Shown: positions 8,100 to 18,300, counted from the stretch's first letter. The stretch is DNA of 64,000 nucleotides from Actinoplanes teichomyceticus ATCC 31121 (GCF_003711105.1 NZ_CP023865.1:8105001-8169000); one strand, 5' to 3'. The notes: generated by a model not told the origin, from the sequence alone. Program-made: numbers and translations.

Positions 8100-9410
8100 T
8101 CAGCCGGTCACGCTCCGCGGCGGCCGGGCCGGACCCGGCAGCACGCCGTCGCAGCGTCGTTCGATGTAGCGGAGCTGATCGAGCAGCTCGAAGGCGGGTG
8201 AGCCGGTGGCGGTCGACACCGAGGCGGCCGCGATCGGCATCCGGCCGGTCCGCCGCCACCGCAGCCGCCCGGTCTCGTCGATCAGGGTCCGGGCCTGGTT
8301 GGCGTTGTCGGGGTGCAGGCAGTACGGGACGTCCAGCAGGCCCTGCCGGACGGCTCGCACCAGCGCCTCACCGACGTCCTGGTGCAGGGCGAGCGTCGCC
8401 TCGATCAGGGTCCGCGCCTCCAGATGGAGGGCCGCCTCCTCGGCGGCGCTCGCCGACAGTCCGGCGGCGGCGTCCGGCCGCCCCGCGACCTCGCCGGCCA
8501 GCTCCAGCGCCTCGATGTTCTCCTCGATCGTGGGGATCCGCAGCGCCTCGACCGCGGTCTTGGTCACCAGCCGCTCGGCCCCGGTGGCCCGGGCCAGCCG
8601 GACGCTGTCCGCCAGCAGCCGGAGCGCTCCCGCCCTGGTCCGCGGGAAGACCCCCATGTAGGTGTAGATGACGACATGCCAGCGCACCGCGCCGAGGTAC
8701 TCGGCGGCCAGCCGCCGCATGGCCCGCACCGCGGCCAGGTCCTGGGCCGGATTGGTCTGCTGCGCGTAGCTGAGCGAGACGCTGCCGATCCCGTGCTGGA
8801 CGAAGAACAGGCACTCCAGCACGCTGAGCGCCACCAGCAGTCCCGGGGGGCAGAGCTGGCCCAGCATGCAGCCGCCGAAGCTCTCCAGGTGGACCGGCCG
8901 GCCGGCCGGGGCGCGGTCGGCCAGCAGCTCGCAGCCGTCGGCCCAGGCCCGGGCGGCCTCGGCCAGCGGGGTCCGGCTGTAGGGCAGGCAGTACGACACC
9001 GGCCCGCCCTCGGTCGCGGTCAGGCCGGCGGCCAGCATGGCCTCGAACAGCCGCTGCGGCAGGGCCGAGCCGTGCCGCAGCTGGACCGGGAAGTCCGGTC
9101 CGGCCAGACCGGCCAGCAGCCGATGGTTGGTCTCGGGGCCGTGTTCCACCAGCGGATACCCGTTGAGCGGCGTCCCGGTGCGCAGCGCCTCCCGGACCGA
9201 ACCGTGGTCACCCACCCTGGTGTAACTGTCCACGGTGATGGTGCCGACGGTGGTGGCGCGGGCGGCGCGCACGGCTTGCAGGCCGGCCCGCATCCGCTCG
9301 GGAGCGGAGAATCCCATCCGGGGCTGGACCACCAGCTCGCCCGCCCGGGAACGCTCGTGGACGAAGTCGCTGAAGTCGTTCCCGGCGGGCCGAGGCAGGG
9401 TGCCGCTCAT
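8100..9410 (-). CDS. Glutamate (methylaspartate) mutase, large epsilon subunit
   Basis: The 436-residue protein matches the catalytic E subunit of coenzyme-B12 glutamate mutase, a TIM barrel that converts L-glutamate to (2S,3S)-3-methylaspartate. Recognisable stretches are GTITVDSYTRVGD, PVQLRHGSALP, LESFGGCMLGQLCPP and the loop VSLSYAQQTNP. ATG 9410 overlaps the stop of the small-subunit gene (ATGA), so the two subunits should be made together. It is somewhat shorter than primary-metabolism versions (about 480), as in secondary-metabolism homologues. It should supply beta-methylaspartate to the ligases. A different carboxylic amino acid substrate cannot be excluded. Confidence 0.88.
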   Translation of the reverse strand: MSGTLPRPAGNDFSDFVHERSRAGELVVQPRMGFSAPERMRAGLQAVRAARATTVGTITVDSYTRVGDHGSVREALRTGTPLNGYPLVEHGPETNHRLLAGLAGPDFPVQLRHGSALPQRLFEAMLAAGLTATEGGPVSYCLPYSRTPLAEAARAWADGCELLADRAPAGRPVHLESFGGCMLGQLCPPGLLVALSVLECLFFVQHGIGSVSLSYAQQTNPAQDLAAVRAMRRLAAEYLGAVRWHVVIYTYMGVFPRTRAGALRLLADSVRLARATGAERLVTKTAVEALRIPTIEENIEALELAGEVAGRPDAAAGLSASAAEEAALHLEARTLIEATLALHQDVGEALVRAVRQGLLDVPYCLHPDNANQARTLIDETGRLRWRRTGRMPIAAASVSTATGSPAFELLDQLRYIERRCDGVLPGPARPPRSVTG

Positions 9411-9883
9411 CCGTTCCCTCCCGGGGCCGGCCCGGCGAGCGCCGGCCGGGCCGGCGACGCCGCGCCGAGACGGGCGAGGAACTCGGCCACCTCGGGGCCG
9501 GAGCCGGCCTCGAAGACCGCGTCGAATCCGGCGGCGATCAGCTCGGCCTGCGAGGCCGCGTCGGCGGTCCCCTGCAGGCCGAGCTTCCCGCCGATCATCA
9601 TCGGGATCCCGGCGAGCGCCGGCTCCGCGCGCAGCCGGCGCGCCAGCCGGATGCCGTCCAGCCGGCCGTGCCCGTTGACCGTGCTGATCACCACCGCGTC
9701 CGGGATCCTGGCCAGGCAGACCTCCACCAGGAGGTCGTCGGGGACGCAGGCGCCCAGGTTCTCCACCTGGTAGCCGTGCTCCTCCAGCAGCAGCTGGAGA
9801 AAGACCAGGTTCCAGGTGTGCGAGTCGGAGGAGACGCTGGACAGCACGACGCATCGCCTGCGGCGCGCGGGCGGGCTGATCAC
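9407..9883 (-). CDS. Glutamate mutase, B12-binding sigma subunit
   Basis: The 158-residue Rossmann-like B12-binding protein has the base-off motif D20-S-H22-T-W-N25. Canonical motifs read DxHxxG, so the last position is Asn rather than Gly. The other two elements, VISTVNGHG and MIGGKLG, are in order. H22 would coordinate cobalt. The remainder fits a methylaspartate mutase S subunit, except for an Ala/Pro-rich C-terminal tail of about 20 residues. It lies directly upstream of, and overlaps, the large subunit gene. Confidence 0.88.
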   Translation of the reverse strand: MISPPARRRRCVVLSSVSSDSHTWNLVFLQLLLEEHGYQVENLGACVPDDLLVEVCLARIPDAVVISTVNGHGRLDGIRLARRLRAEPALAGIPMMIGGKLGLQGTADAASQAELIAAGFDAVFEAGSGPEVAEFLARLGAASPARPALAGPAPGGNG

Positions 9884-9947
9884 GGGGGACTCCTTCGGGC
9901 TCGGCAGGTCGGTGCGCGGACGGCGGCGCGCCGGCCGCGGCGCGGGG

Positions 9948-10547
9948 TCAGCGGGCGGTCTGCAGGTGGGTGAGCAGCTCGGACCGGAGCAGGCCCTCCT
10001 CGGCGAACGCCCCGAGCAGGGAGCTGGAGGTCATCCGGGCGCTGGTCTTGATGCCCCGCATGGTCATGCACAGGTGCTCACCGGTGCCGATCACCCCGAC
10101 GTCCTCGGTGCCGGCGATCCGCGCCACGTCGGCGGCGATGTCGGCGACCAGGCGTTCCTGCACCTGCAGCCGGTGCGCCCGGTGGTGCGCGATCCGGGCG
10201 AACTTCGACAGCCCCAGCAGTCGGTCCGCGGCGCGGTAGCCGATGGTCAGCGAGCAGTTGAAGGGGAGCAGGTGGTGCTCGCACAGCGACCAGACCTCGA
10301 TGCCGGAGACCAGCACCAGCTGGCCCGCGGAGGTGGCCTCGAAGACCGTGTCCACCGTGCCGGGGTCGTACTCGATGAACTCGCGCCACCAGCGGGCGTA
10401 ACGGGCCGGGGTGTCCCGGAGACCGTCCCGCGAGGGGTCCTCGCCGATTTCCTTCAGCAGCAGGCGCGCCAGGTCCTCGAGGGGGTCCGCACCGAGCCCG
10501 TCCATCATGGCGAGAGGGCCCTTGTCCACGTCCAGGTCGGTACTCAT
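9948..10547 (-). CDS. folE: GTP cyclohydrolase I
   Basis: The 199-residue enzyme has the zinc and substrate motif SLCEHHLLPF, followed by GYR, GLSKFARI and LQVQERL, and the CMTMRGI strand, all diagnostic for FolE. It converts GTP to 7,8-dihydroneopterin triphosphate and formate, the entry step of 7-deazapurine synthesis. Translation most likely starts at ATG 10547 (MSTDLDVDKG), one base after the queE stop, rather than at the longer frame to 10610, which would overlap queE. Its position among queC, queD and queE shows that it feeds the cluster rather than folate synthesis. Confidence 0.93.
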   Translation of the reverse strand: MSTDLDVDKGPLAMMDGLGADPLEDLARLLLKEIGEDPSRDGLRDTPARYARWWREFIEYDPGTVDTVFEATSAGQLVLVSGIEVWSLCEHHLLPFNCSLTIGYRAADRLLGLSKFARIAHHRAHRLQVQERLVADIAADVARIAGTEDVGVIGTGEHLCMTMRGIKTSARMTSSSLLGAFAEEGLLRSELLTHLQTAR

Positions 10548-10548
10548 C

Positions 10549-11269
10549 TCAAACGCCTCTCTTGTGTCCCCAGACCAACGTGTGCAGCCTGGTCGTGATG
10601 TTCCAGCCACGGTCGACGACCTCGTCGGCCAACTGCCGGATGTGCCGGTCGATGTCCGTGCCGTTCTGGCCCTCGGGCATCACCCAGACCGAGGTGATGC
10701 CCGCCGCCGCCACCACCCCGGAGACCTCGTCGAGGTCGGCGCTGTCCCGGCAGACGAACTTGAAGGTGCTGGACGGCATGGCGGCCAGGCGCTCCAGCGC
10801 GGCGGGCACGATCCGCTTCTCGACGGAGTCGCCGGCGTGCGAGAGCTTCGGCGAGACGTTGAAGCGGACGCCGGCCGCGATCAGCCGGGGGTCCGGGATC
10901 CGGGTCCCGTTGGTCTCGATCTCGATCTCGACGCCGTGTCCGGCCAGTGCCTCCACGAGCGGGACCAGGCGCTTCTGCTGGTTGAGCGGTTCACCGCCGG
11001 AGATCACCACCAGCCCGACCTGGAGGGCGAGCAGGCGCTCCAGCACGGTGGAGACGGGCATGCGGTGCAGCTCCGTCTTCGGATCGAACGCGATGCCGGT
11101 GTCGCTGACCCCTTCCCAGTCCCAGGTGTAGGGGGTGTCGCACCAGCGGCATGAAAGATTGCAGCCACCCAGCCTCAGGAAAGCGCAGCGGCGGCCGAGT
11201 GATCGTCCTTCTCCCTGGAAGGACTCAAGTGGGGCCGAAGATCTCGTTGACGACGAGTTCCGGTTCCAC
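10549..11269 (-). CDS. queE: 7-carboxy-7-deazaguanine synthase QueE, reading frame interrupted
   Basis: This radical SAM enzyme makes 7-carboxy-7-deazaguanine from carboxytetrahydropterin. The CxxxCxxC cluster motif is present (GGCNLSCRWCDTPYTWDW, about 11118-11169), as is the GGEPLNQQ segment. A perfect AGGAGG site precedes GTG 11269, which begins MEPELVVNEIFGPT, the usual QueE N-terminus. That frame meets TGA at 11227-11225, and the rest (SFQGEGRSLGRR onward) continues in another frame that has no start codon of its own. As given, the gene needs a frameshift around 11225-11235. This could be a sequence error, a recoding site or a lesion. The total fits the usual 240 residues. Confidence 0.85.
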
Positions 11270-11323
11270 TGGGCACCACCTCCTCAAACAGACGGGCCGG
11301 GGTGTCCCCCGCCGTCCTGCGGC

Positions 11324-11686
11324 TCAGGGGCGGTACTCCGCCCAGGTCTTGGGGGTCTCGGAGACCCGTACGGCGGTCAGCTCCGGGAGCTCCGGGTTCC
11401 ACTGCTCGTAGATCCAGATCGCCAGGTTCTCCGCGGTCGGGTTTTCCTTGACCACGTCGTTGAGGTGCTGGTGGTCCAGCCACTCGTCGACCCAGCCCTT
11501 GAAGCCGGACAGCTCGCCGTAGTCGCGGACGAAGCCGGGGGCGGTCAGCTGTTCCCGGCCGGCGCTGAGCTCGATCTCGACGAGGTAGTTGTGGCCGTGC
11601 AGGCGGCCGCACTGGTGGTTCGCGGGCAGCCCGTCGAGCTGGTGGCTGGCGGAGAAGGAGAACTGCTTGGAGATGCGTAGCGTCAT
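11324..11686 (-). CDS. queD: 6-carboxy-5,6,7,8-tetrahydropterin synthase
   Basis: The 120-residue protein of the PTPS/QueD family has the active-site pattern CGRLHGHNY (Cys, then HGH zinc ligands), an upstream FSASHQL zinc His, and the catalytic DYGEL and HQHLND segments. CxxxHxH is the QueD form that acts on dihydroneopterin triphosphate. ATG 11686 overlaps the queC stop (ATGA). It works between FolE and QueE. Confidence 0.93.
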   Translation of the reverse strand: MTLRISKQFSFSASHQLDGLPANHQCGRLHGHNYLVEIELSAGREQLTAPGFVRDYGELSGFKGWVDEWLDHQHLNDVVKENPTAENLAIWIYEQWNPELPELTAVRVSETPKTWAEYRP

Positions 11687-12363
11687 GACTGGTGCTCCTG
11701 GTAAATGGTGGGGTCTTGGACACCGGCCGCGGTGAACGCCTCCTGGCGCTCCCAGCACGCGGCGCAGCGGGCGCAGTGGTCGTCCTGCCCGCGCAAGCAG
11801 GTCCAGGTCTCGGTCCACGGGACGCCGAGCCGCTCGCCCAGCGTGACGACGTCCTTCTTGCCCAGGCCGGACAGCGGCGCGAGCAGATCGAGGTCGGGGT
11901 GGGCGTACCCGGCGGTCGCGATGCGCTCCATGGCGATGAAGGACTCCAGGAACGCCGGAGTGCTGTCGGGGACGGACACGGTGTCGTCCGCCATGATCCC
12001 GATGGCGACGGCCTGGGCCTTCTCGGCCACCGCCACCGCAAACGCCACCGACAGCAGCAGGGCGTTGCGGTTGGGGACGATGTTCGGGCTCTCGCCGTAC
12101 CCGGTCCAGGTCTGCTCCGGGACGTCGACGGTCGGGTCGGTGAGCGAGGAGCCGCGCAGCAGGGCGCCCATCGCGCTCAGGTCGGCCACCTGATGGACCG
12201 CGCCGAGCCGCTCGGCCGCGGCGGCCGCGAATCGGTGCTCCTTGCGGTGGCGCTGCCCGTAGTCGACGGAGAGCAGGTGCAAGTCGTGGCCCTGCTCCTT
12301 GAGCTGGTGCGCCATCGTGACGGAGTCCATGCCTCCGGAGACGATGGCGACGATCTTCGGCAC
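11683..12363 (-). CDS. queC: 7-cyano-7-deazaguanine synthase
   Basis: The 226-residue PP-loop ATPase has the pyrophosphate loop SGGMDS at residues 9-14 and a C-terminal zinc knuckle (CLRG, then CARCAAC, about 195-210). QueC adenylates 7-carboxy-7-deazaguanine and converts it via the amide to the nitrile preQ0. Relatives in toyocamycin-type clusters do the same. Start GTG 12363 has GGGGGA 7 bases before it. No queF or Tgt is present, so the base is not destined for queuosine. The same chemistry could stop at the amide or transfer the acyl group to another amine. Confidence 0.92.
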   Translation of the reverse strand: MPKIVAIVSGGMDSVTMAHQLKEQGHDLHLLSVDYGQRHRKEHRFAAAAAERLGAVHQVADLSAMGALLRGSSLTDPTVDVPEQTWTGYGESPNIVPNRNALLLSVAFAVAVAEKAQAVAIGIMADDTVSVPDSTPAFLESFIAMERIATAGYAHPDLDLLAPLSGLGKKDVVTLGERLGVPWTETWTCLRGQDDHCARCAACWERQEAFTAAGVQDPTIYQEHQS

Positions 12364-12443
12364 AGCGTTTCCCCCGTTGTGTCGGTGCTGATTGCTTCGG
12401 TGGCCGCGGCCGGTGGTCCGGCCGCGGCGGTTCCGGCTCCCGC

Positions 12444-13700
12444 TCAGGCGAGCGGGGTGCCGCGTACGACGACCGCCGCCGCGGCGCGGTCCAGGGCCGC
12501 TTCGCACTCCTGTTCAGTGGCGGCGACGGCCACCACCAGGGCGTACCGGCAGCGGACGTGGTCGACCGGCGGCAGCCGGAGCTCCCGGCCGGGACCGGCC
12601 AGGACCTGTACGTCGTGGATCTCGGCGGGCAGCCGTTCCCGGTCGATCTCCACCGACTCGACCGTCAGGTCGTGCTCGGGGTACAGGAAGCGGATGGCCG
12701 CCACCTGCTGCCGGGAGGCCGTGGTCCCGGGGACCGCGCCGGCCGCCAGGTCGGCGGCGACCAGCCCGACCTCGATACCGGTGGCGAGCCCGCCCAGATA
12801 CGGGATCCGGTCACCGCCGACCCGGGCGTTGATCTCCACCACCCGGGGGCCGGACCCGGTGAGCCGTAGTTCGGTGTGGGTGACCGTGTCGGTGAGGCCG
12901 ACGGCGGTGTGCGCGGCCTGGATGACCCGCAGCAGCTCCGGGTCGGTGAGCAGCGGGTCGTCCGCCCGGACCAGGTGGCCGACCTCCTCGAACCCCGGCG
13001 CGAACCCGATCCGCTTCCGGGCCACGAACAGCACCGTCACCCGGCCGTCCCGGCAGACCGCGTCCACGCTGATCTCCGGCCCGTCGAGGTACTCCTCGAC
13101 CAGCACCGGACGGTCGTAGGTCGGGACCTCGTCGAACCAGATCGCGGTGGCCTTGCGGTATCCCTCGGCCAGGTTCTGCGGCGCCGGGACCAGCGACACG
13201 CCGTTGCTCGCGGACAGCGCCCGCGGCTTGAGCACCACGGGGTAGCCGAGCCGCTCGGCGGCCTGCCGGGCCTCGTCGAGGTCGCCGACCGCGACCGACT
13301 CGGCCTGCGGCACGCCGGCGGCCTTCAGCGCCTGCCGGCCCGTGAACTTGTCGCGGCAGGCGTGCACCGCCTCCACCGAGCTGGTCCGCAGCCCGAGGGC
13401 GGTGGCCACCGCGGCGGCCGACTCGACGCGGGTCTCCTCGTACGTGAGCACCCCGGCGTAGTCCTCCGGGCTCTCCTTGGCGATCGCGACCATCGCGTCG
13501 GGGTCCAGAGTGTCCGCCGCCGAGTGCGCCGTGATGTAGGGCGACTGCCAGGTGGGAGCCGCCGGGGATACCAGGTGCAGCCGGTACCGGGTGGCCATGG
13601 CGCGCAGCATGTACTCGCGCCAGACCTGGCCCCCGCTGCCGATGAGCAGAAGCAGGGGCTTGGATCCGTCGGCCGGGTGGTCGTTGGTCATACGGGTCAC
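12444..13700 (-). CDS. ATP-grasp amino acid ligase (second of the cluster)
   Basis: The roughly 418-residue ATP-grasp protein begins with a pre-ATP-grasp Rossmann part (LLLIGSGGQVWREYML). It continues with LGYPVVLKPRALSASNGV for nucleotide binding, VEEYLDGPEISVDAV, and the metal site THTELRLTGSGPRVVEINARVGGD. The closest groups are BacD-type dipeptide ligases and carnosine-synthase-like enzymes. The start may be GTG 13700 or ATG 13691; no strong ribosome site decides. It follows ligase 1 by about 53 bases and precedes queC by 80. Confidence 0.83.
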   Translation of the reverse strand: MTRMTNDHPADGSKPLLLLIGSGGQVWREYMLRAMATRYRLHLVSPAAPTWQSPYITAHSAADTLDPDAMVAIAKESPEDYAGVLTYEETRVESAAAVATALGLRTSSVEAVHACRDKFTGRQALKAAGVPQAESVAVGDLDEARQAAERLGYPVVLKPRALSASNGVSLVPAPQNLAEGYRKATAIWFDEVPTYDRPVLVEEYLDGPEISVDAVCRDGRVTVLFVARKRIGFAPGFEEVGHLVRADDPLLTDPELLRVIQAAHTAVGLTDTVTHTELRLTGSGPRVVEINARVGGDRIPYLGGLATGIEVGLVAADLAAGAVPGTTASRQQVAAIRFLYPEHDLTVESVEIDRERLPAEIHDVQVLAGPGRELRLPPVDHVRCRYALVVAVAATEQECEAALDRAAAAVVVRGTPLA

Positions 13701-13753
13701 CGTTCAGTGTGCGGAGGACGGGTGGTGTCACCGGGCGGGACGCCCGGTGGGCG

Positions 13754-14986
13754 TCAGACCGATGCGGTGGACGGCACGACCTCGACCTGGATCCGGCCGA
13801 CCGCCTGCTGTGCCAGCTGCAGCGCCGTGTCCGGGTCCGGTCCGATCGCGAGCGCCTCGCCCTGGCGGTCCCAGGAGTTGCGCAGTGGCGGGATCAGGTC
13901 GCCGACGGCCGCGGTGAGCACGGCCAACTCCACCCCTTCGGCGGCGCGCGCCTGGTCCAGGCCGCCGACCGCGGTCACCTCGCCCTCCGGAAGGGTGAGG
14001 AACCAGATCGCGGCCGCGGCCGCCTGCGGCCGCGGGGTCAGGTCCAGGGGCTTGCCCGCCAGCCAGGTGAAGGTCAGCTCCTGGATGTCGAAGCCGGCGG
14101 CCAGCCGGACGAGTTCGACGATCGCGTCACCGCCGGGCCGGGTGTGCGTCTCGATGACGCGCGGGCCGCGATCGGTGAGGATGAGTTCGGTGTGGGCCGG
14201 GCCCTCCCGCACGCCGAGCGCGGTCAGCACTCGCCGCACCTCGGCGCCGATCAGGTCCCGCTGCTCAGCGGTGATCCGGGCCGGCACCAGGTGGCCGATC
14301 TCCACGAAGTTCGGCGTCTTGAACTTCTCGGTCACGGCCAGCAGGTGGTGCTCACCGGCCGCGCTGAAGGTCTCCACGCTGAATTCCTGGCCGACCAGGT
14401 ACTCCTCGGCCAGCCACGGCGCCGAGGTCTGCTGACCGGGGAGCGAGAAGTCCAGCTCCCCGGCCAGTTCCCGCAGCCGGGCCTCGTCGTGCACGGCGTG
14501 GATGTCCCGGCTCCCCGTGCCCTGGGTGGGCTTGAGGATCAGTGGAAAACCGAGGGTGCCGGCCAGTGCGAGGAGGTCCTGCGCACTGCGCACCTCGGCG
14601 GAGGCGACCTGGCCGACCTCGTCGCCACGCAGCACCTCACGCATGAACGCCTTGTCGTTGACCGCCGTGACGGTCTCCAACGGGTTGGTGGTGAGCCCCA
14701 GCTCGTGATTGATCTGCGCCACCGCCTGCAGGTACGTGTCGTTCATGGTGATCGCGAGGTCGTACGGCTGGACGCCGTACAACGCCACTGCCGCCCGGAC
14801 CATCCGGTCCGGTGAGACGTCGGGCAGCAGCAGGACGATCTCGGCCAGCTCCTGGTGCCGTCCGGACAGAGCGTCCTTGGGCCCCAGGTAGCCGATCGTC
14901 ATTCCCACGCTGTGCGCCGCATCCATCGCCTCTGTGCGCTTACCCCCGACGAACAACACGGTGGCGACGGCCGATGGCCTGGTCAC
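13754..14986 (-). CDS. ATP-grasp amino acid ligase (first gene of the operon)
   Basis: The 410-residue ATP-grasp enzyme shows FPLILKPTQGTGSRDI, EEYLVGQEFSVETF, and the metal-binding signature GPAHTELILTDRGPRVIETHTRPGGD. It shares that signature with the other two ligases, but identity looks low enough for distinct substrates. GTG 14986 (MTRPSAV) is chosen because AGAGGAGA lies just upstream, and a frame extending to 15058 lacks such a site. As the first gene of the minus-strand operon its promoter should lie in 14987-15336. Confidence 0.85.
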   Translation of the reverse strand: MTRPSAVATVLFVGGKRTEAMDAAHSVGMTIGYLGPKDALSGRHQELAEIVLLLPDVSPDRMVRAAVALYGVQPYDLAITMNDTYLQAVAQINHELGLTTNPLETVTAVNDKAFMREVLRGDEVGQVASAEVRSAQDLLALAGTLGFPLILKPTQGTGSRDIHAVHDEARLRELAGELDFSLPGQQTSAPWLAEEYLVGQEFSVETFSAAGEHHLLAVTEKFKTPNFVEIGHLVPARITAEQRDLIGAEVRRVLTALGVREGPAHTELILTDRGPRVIETHTRPGGDAIVELVRLAAGFDIQELTFTWLAGKPLDLTPRPQAAAAAIWFLTLPEGEVTAVGGLDQARAAEGVELAVLTAAVGDLIPPLRNSWDRQGEALAIGPDPDTALQLAQQAVGRIQVEVVPSTASV

Positions 14987-15336
14987 CCTGTTCTCCTCTG
15001 GCTCGGCACTGAGCCAGCCTTGGGTCCTCGCATTCACAGGACGATGCCCCCCGATCACATGTGCAGCTCACAGCGCGCCTCGGCGCTGACGAGATCAACC
15101 ATCGCGACCGGGGCAGCCTGCGTCGAGGAGGATCGGCCGGAGACTTCGCGAGGGGCGGAGGAAGAGCCTGAGGTTTCACCGGCAGTAGGACACGGATAGT
15201 TCACATCTGCCAACTTCGTGGCCACTGTGACGCGTTGGATAGGCTGTCGTCGTTGGCCGGTCCTCGGACAGATGCTCAGGTGGCGGTGGTCTGCCTGCGG
15301 TAATGCGGGCGGGAGGGGCAGTTGACAGGGAGCCAC
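14987..15336. promoter_or_regulatory. Divergent promoter region between the operon and its large regulator
   Basis: This 350-base gap separates two divergently transcribed genes and must hold promoters for both. TAGGCT near 15240 is a possible -10 for the regulator. I see no 11-bp repeat array like that at 87-138, no convincing palindrome and no RNA structure. No coding frame here has a good start and composition. Confidence 0.45.
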
Positions 15337-18300
15337 ATGGATGACCAGCGCACTATCGGCCAACTACTTCGGGAGTTCCGGATATCAGCCCGGCTCACCC
15401 AGGAAGCCCTGGCGGAACGTGCGGCCGTCAGTGCCCGCACGGTGCGCGACATCGAACGGGGCGCCGTGATCGGACCCCGCCACAGCACCGCGAGATCACT
15501 CGCGGACGCGCTCGGGCTGACGGGCGCCGACCGGGATCACTTCCTGGCCGTCGCCTCCGCCGCCTCGTGGGAGAGCTCGCAAGCACAGGACGGGTACGTC
15601 GATCCCCCGGCGGCACCGATGTCGGAGGAATGGCCCGCCGACGCTGCGGTCTTCTCCGCGGATCCGGCCGTGCCACCTTTCCGCATCCTCGGCCCCGTCG
15701 AGGTCGGCGCCCCGGGTAGGCCGATATCCCTGCCGGGAACGCGGCAGAGGAAGTTGCTCGCGGCCCTTCTGCTCAACGCGGGCACCGCGATCCAGCACGA
15801 GCGCCTTGTGGACATGTTGTGGGAGGAACCACCCCGGTCCGCCCGGCAACAGATCCACAACGCGGTGGCCAGCCTGCGGCGGAGTCTCGCCGCGACGCCC
15901 GGGAGCTGGAACATCACCACCACGGAGGCCGGCTATCTCCTCCAGGTGCCGCCGGACCTGGTGGATGTTTCGCTGTTCCGCACGATGGTCGCGGAAAGTG
16001 AACAGCTGGAACGGCTCGAACGGGTGCCGGCGGCGCTGGAGTCGCTCGAGCGGGCGTTGAAGCTGTGGCGCGGCCCCGCTCTGGCCGGCCTGACCGGCGA
16101 GTGGCTGGAGGAGGCCGCCGTCCAGCTCAATGAGCAACATATCGCGGCGGTCGAACGGACCATGGCCCTCCGGCTCCGGCTGGGTCAGGCGAGTTCCGTG
16201 GTCAGCGCCTTGACCGGCCTCGTTGCCCGGCACCCGTACCGCGAGACGCAGCGCGCGCTGCTCATCGAGGCGCTGCACCGCAGCGGCCGTCAGGCCGAGG
16301 CGCTGACGGTGTACGAGGACGGCCGTCAGTTGCTGGCCGATGAGTTCGGCATCGATCCGGGGCCGGCCCTGCGCCGGGTACACCTCCAGGTCCTCCGCAG
16401 CAGCCCGGTCACCGATCCGGACGACGCCGGGGCAGCCGCGCCGGATGCCGGCGTGACCGCGCACGTGACCGAAACCCGGTCCGGAGGGGCGGTACTGCGG
16501 AACTTCCTTCCCCACAGCACCAAGGAGTTCACCGGCCGCAGGACGGAGCTCGACAGGTTGAGCGACACCGCGCTGTCGTCGTCGTCGCAAGCGCTGGTCA
16601 TCTCGGCGCTCGACGGGATGGGAGGGGTCGGCAAGACCGCTCTGGCGGTTCGCCTCGCGCACGAGCTCACCGAGAAGTACAGCGACGGACAGTACTTCGT
16701 GGACCTGCATGGCTTCAGCCCCGGCCGCGACCCGCTCACCCCTGATCAGGCGCTCGACCACCTCCTGCGGCAAGCCGGCACGGCGATCGAGAAGGTTCCG
16801 CCGGATCTGGCCGGACGCAGCGCGCTCTGGCGCGGCCTGTTGGCCGGCAGGCGGGCGCTCGTGCTGCTGGACAACGCCGTGGACGTCGCACAGGTGCGGC
16901 CACTCATCCCCGGAGCGACCCACAGCCTCGTGATCGTGACGAGCCGGCGCCGTTTGGCGGCGCTCGAAGACGCTGTCCCGCTCTCCCTCAACGTGCTGCC
17001 GCCGGACGACGCCGAGCAGCTCTTCATCCAGATCGCCGGGGAGGAGCGGACGAGGGCTGCCGCTGCCGGTGTCGCCGAGGTCATCGAATTGTGCGGGCGG
17101 CTGCCGCTGGCCATCCGGATCGCCGCCGCCAGGTTCCGGGACCGGCCCAGCTGGAGCATCGACGACCTGGTCAAGCAGCTGCGCAGCCAGCGCAGCCGGG
17201 CCCAGTTCCTCTCCGCCGGCGACCGCGACGTGATGGCCGTTCTGCGGCTGTCCTACCGACACCTGACGCCCGCGCAGAAGCGGATGTTCTGCCTGCTCAG
17301 CCTTCACCCGGGGGAGGACTTCGACGCGTACGCGGCGGCCGCGCTGGCGGATCTGCCCGTGGCCCGCGCGGAGCAGGTCCTCGAGGGTCTGTTCGACGAC
17401 AACCTGCTGCTGCAGCAGGCTGCCGGTCGCTACCAGTTCCACGACCTGGTCCGGGACTGTTCGAGGTTGTTGCTGGCCGCTGAGATCGACGATCGGGAGC
17501 GGACCGCCGCGACCGGCCGCCTGCTGGACTACTACCTCCTGATCGCCAACGAGTGGTGCCGGCCGGTGGCCAAGGGACCCTTCCGGTTCCATGCCGAGAT
17601 CCAGCACACGCTGTCTCGCCCGGAGGCGGAGAACCCGGCCGAGGCGACGCAGCTGCTGCACACCGAGTACCACAACATCACCGCCGCGGCGGAGTACGCC
17701 CGCGAGCACGGGTGGCACTCGCACGCCTGGCAGATCCCGTGCGCGATGCAACCCCTGCTGGCCGGGATGAACTACGGCGAGCGGGCGTACGTGCTCTTCG
17801 AGGGCGCCGTGTCCGCCGCCACCGCGGCGGGGCACGCCGACGGGCGATCCATGGCCCTGACCGGCATGGCGTCGGTCTGCCGGGAAGCCGGTGACAATGA
17901 CCAGGCCCGAGCGCTGTTCGAGGAGGCGATCGCGATCAGCCGGGCGACCGGCAACGGCCGCCATGAGGTCTTCCAGCTGGCGGGCCTCGGGATCACCCTC
18001 CTGAACGACGGCGACCTTCCGGCCGCCGAGAAGGTGTTCGCAACCGGTTACCGGGCGGCGCGCGAGCTGCACGACCGCGCGACCGCGGCCCTCCTCGCGA
18101 ACAACCTCGGCGTAGTGGCGAAGGACCTGGGCAACTACGCCGACGCCCTCCGGTACTTCACCGAGTCGGCCGAGCACGGCAACGGCTTCTCGACCGAGGA
18201 CATCGCCATCCTGACCGCGCTGAACATCGGCATCGTGCACCAGCTGCGCGACAATCCGGAAGCCGCTACCCGGCAGTACGAGGAGTGCCGGCGGCGTAGT

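Noticed and set aside
5869..8169. A 766-codon open frame on the plus strand
   Set aside because: It is antisense to the ligase and the IPNS-like oxygenase and has shadow-like composition.
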